Shown here: positions 6,366 to 6,698 of the stretch, piece by piece
Numbering within the stretch: position 1 is the stretch's first letter
Layout of the letters: each line of letters begins with the position of its first letter
Assembly (NCBI GenBank): GCA_027489835.1
Contig: JAIXZF010000207.1
Location: 1-6,698, forward strand
DNA length: 6,698 nucleotides
DNA from: Hyphomicrobiales bacterium
Lineage (GTDB): Bacteria; Pseudomonadota; Alphaproteobacteria; Rhizobiales; Beijerinckiaceae
Direction of reading: 5' to 3'
The notes under the pieces: generated by a model
The model's input: only the letters and a program-made list of their open reading frames with translations
The model's database searches: none
Told to the model about the DNA's origin: nothing
Made by a program: the position numbers and the translations under genes

Positions 6366-6698
6366 TCAGCGCATGATCGACACGGCCTGCCGGGCCAGGG
6401 CCTCGATGCCGGCGAAATCGCCCGAGGACAGCATCGCCGCCGGCGCGATCCATGAGCCGCCGACGCCGGCGACGTTCGGCAGGGCGAGATAGGAGGGCGC
6501 GCGCGCGAGGTCGATGCCGCCCGTCGGGCAGAAGGAGATATCGGGCAGGACGGGCTGGAAGCCCTTGAGCGCCGCCACACCGCCGGAGCTCTCGGCCGGA
6601 AAGAACTTCAGCGTGGTGAAGCCGAGCGCGCGCAGGCGCATCGCCTCGGAGACCGTGGCGACGCCCGGCAGGAAGGGCACGGGACAGGCGGCGGCCGC
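6366..6698 (-). CDS. eda: 2-dehydro-3-deoxy-phosphogluconate (KDPG) aldolase, C-terminal half (5' end beyond right edge)
   Basis: The enzyme splits KDPG into pyruvate and glyceraldehyde-3-phosphate in the Entner-Doudoroff pathway, in the cytoplasm. The last 110 residues are visible and match the family: PFLPGVATVSEAM at 8-20 of the fragment, TLKFFPAE at 29-36 with the Schiff-base lysine K31, the phosphate-binding loop CPTGG at 57-61, and GVGGSW at 78-83. The frame is open to the window edge, so the start lies outside; a GTG at 6680 is internal (valine in VPFLPG), not a start. The full protein would be about 210 residues. A bifunctional keto-hydroxyglutarate aldolase activity is common in the family. 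Confidence 0.95.
   Translation of the reverse strand, partial: AAAACPVPFLPGVATVSEAMRLRALGFTTLKFFPAESSGGVAALKGFQPVLPDISFCPTGGIDLARAPSYLALPNVAGVGGSWIAPAAMLSSGDFAGIEALARQAVSIMR

Noticed and set aside
6280..6453. Long N-terminal extension of the DUF533 protein starting inside the aldolase gene
   Set aside because: A perfect AGGAGG points to the ATG at 6279, and the extension is an out-of-frame reading of the aldolase 3' end.
5596..6492. 298-residue plus-strand frame opposite the DUF533 and aldolase genes
   Set aside because: It crosses two recognised genes and their gap, shows no domain pattern, and its Ala/Arg/Leu runs come from the low-complexity repeat on the other strand.
6691..6698. NotI recognition sequence exactly at the right edge
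   Set aside because: It reads in frame as alanine codons of the aldolase and is common in GC-rich DNA; I see no vector sequence.

Overview
This is a GC-rich stretch (roughly two thirds G+C by eye) of what looks like an alphaproteobacterial chromosome, probably Hyphomicrobiales. The codon use, the YggT and DUF533 proteins, the Entner-Doudoroff aldolase and the CCA-encoding tRNA suggest this, but no taxon can be fixed without a search. The content is core or housekeeping DNA plus one nutrient-uptake operon. I see no integrase, transposase, CRISPR array or phage gene.

Layout. The left two thirds, all on the minus strand, hold a binding-protein-dependent sugar or polyol-phosphate ABC transporter of the Ugp type. 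It is transcribed right to left in the order ATPase (2723-3712), binding protein (1356-2645), first permease (419-1294), second permease (1-422, cut by the window edge). Just upstream on the same strand lies an inositol-monophosphatase-family phosphatase (3846-4691). Upstream of that is tRNA-Ala(CGC) (4786-4861) with a clear promoter. The right third holds a short YggT-family membrane protein on the plus strand (4954-5244). It converges on a DUF533/TerB-like membrane protein on the minus strand (5323-6279), and a strong hairpin terminator lies between them. The C-terminal half of a KDPG aldolase (6366-6698) enters from the right edge.

How the genes work together. The four transporter genes should form one periplasmic-binding-protein importer: the binding protein delivers substrate to a two-subunit membrane channel driven by a dimer of the ATPase. 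The adjacent phosphatase could act on the imported substrate, but this rests on position only. A perfect 12-bp hairpin between the binding-protein and permease genes, plus a GTGA overlap between the two permease genes, suggest that component ratios are set after transcription. KDPG aldolase is central Entner-Doudoroff metabolism and is not clearly tied to the rest.

I found no convincing new multi-gene system. The points most worth checking are the intercistronic hairpin, the divergent ligand-site region of the Ugp-like binding protein together with the linked phosphatase, and the tandem Gly/Gln/Ala repeat in the DUF533 protein.
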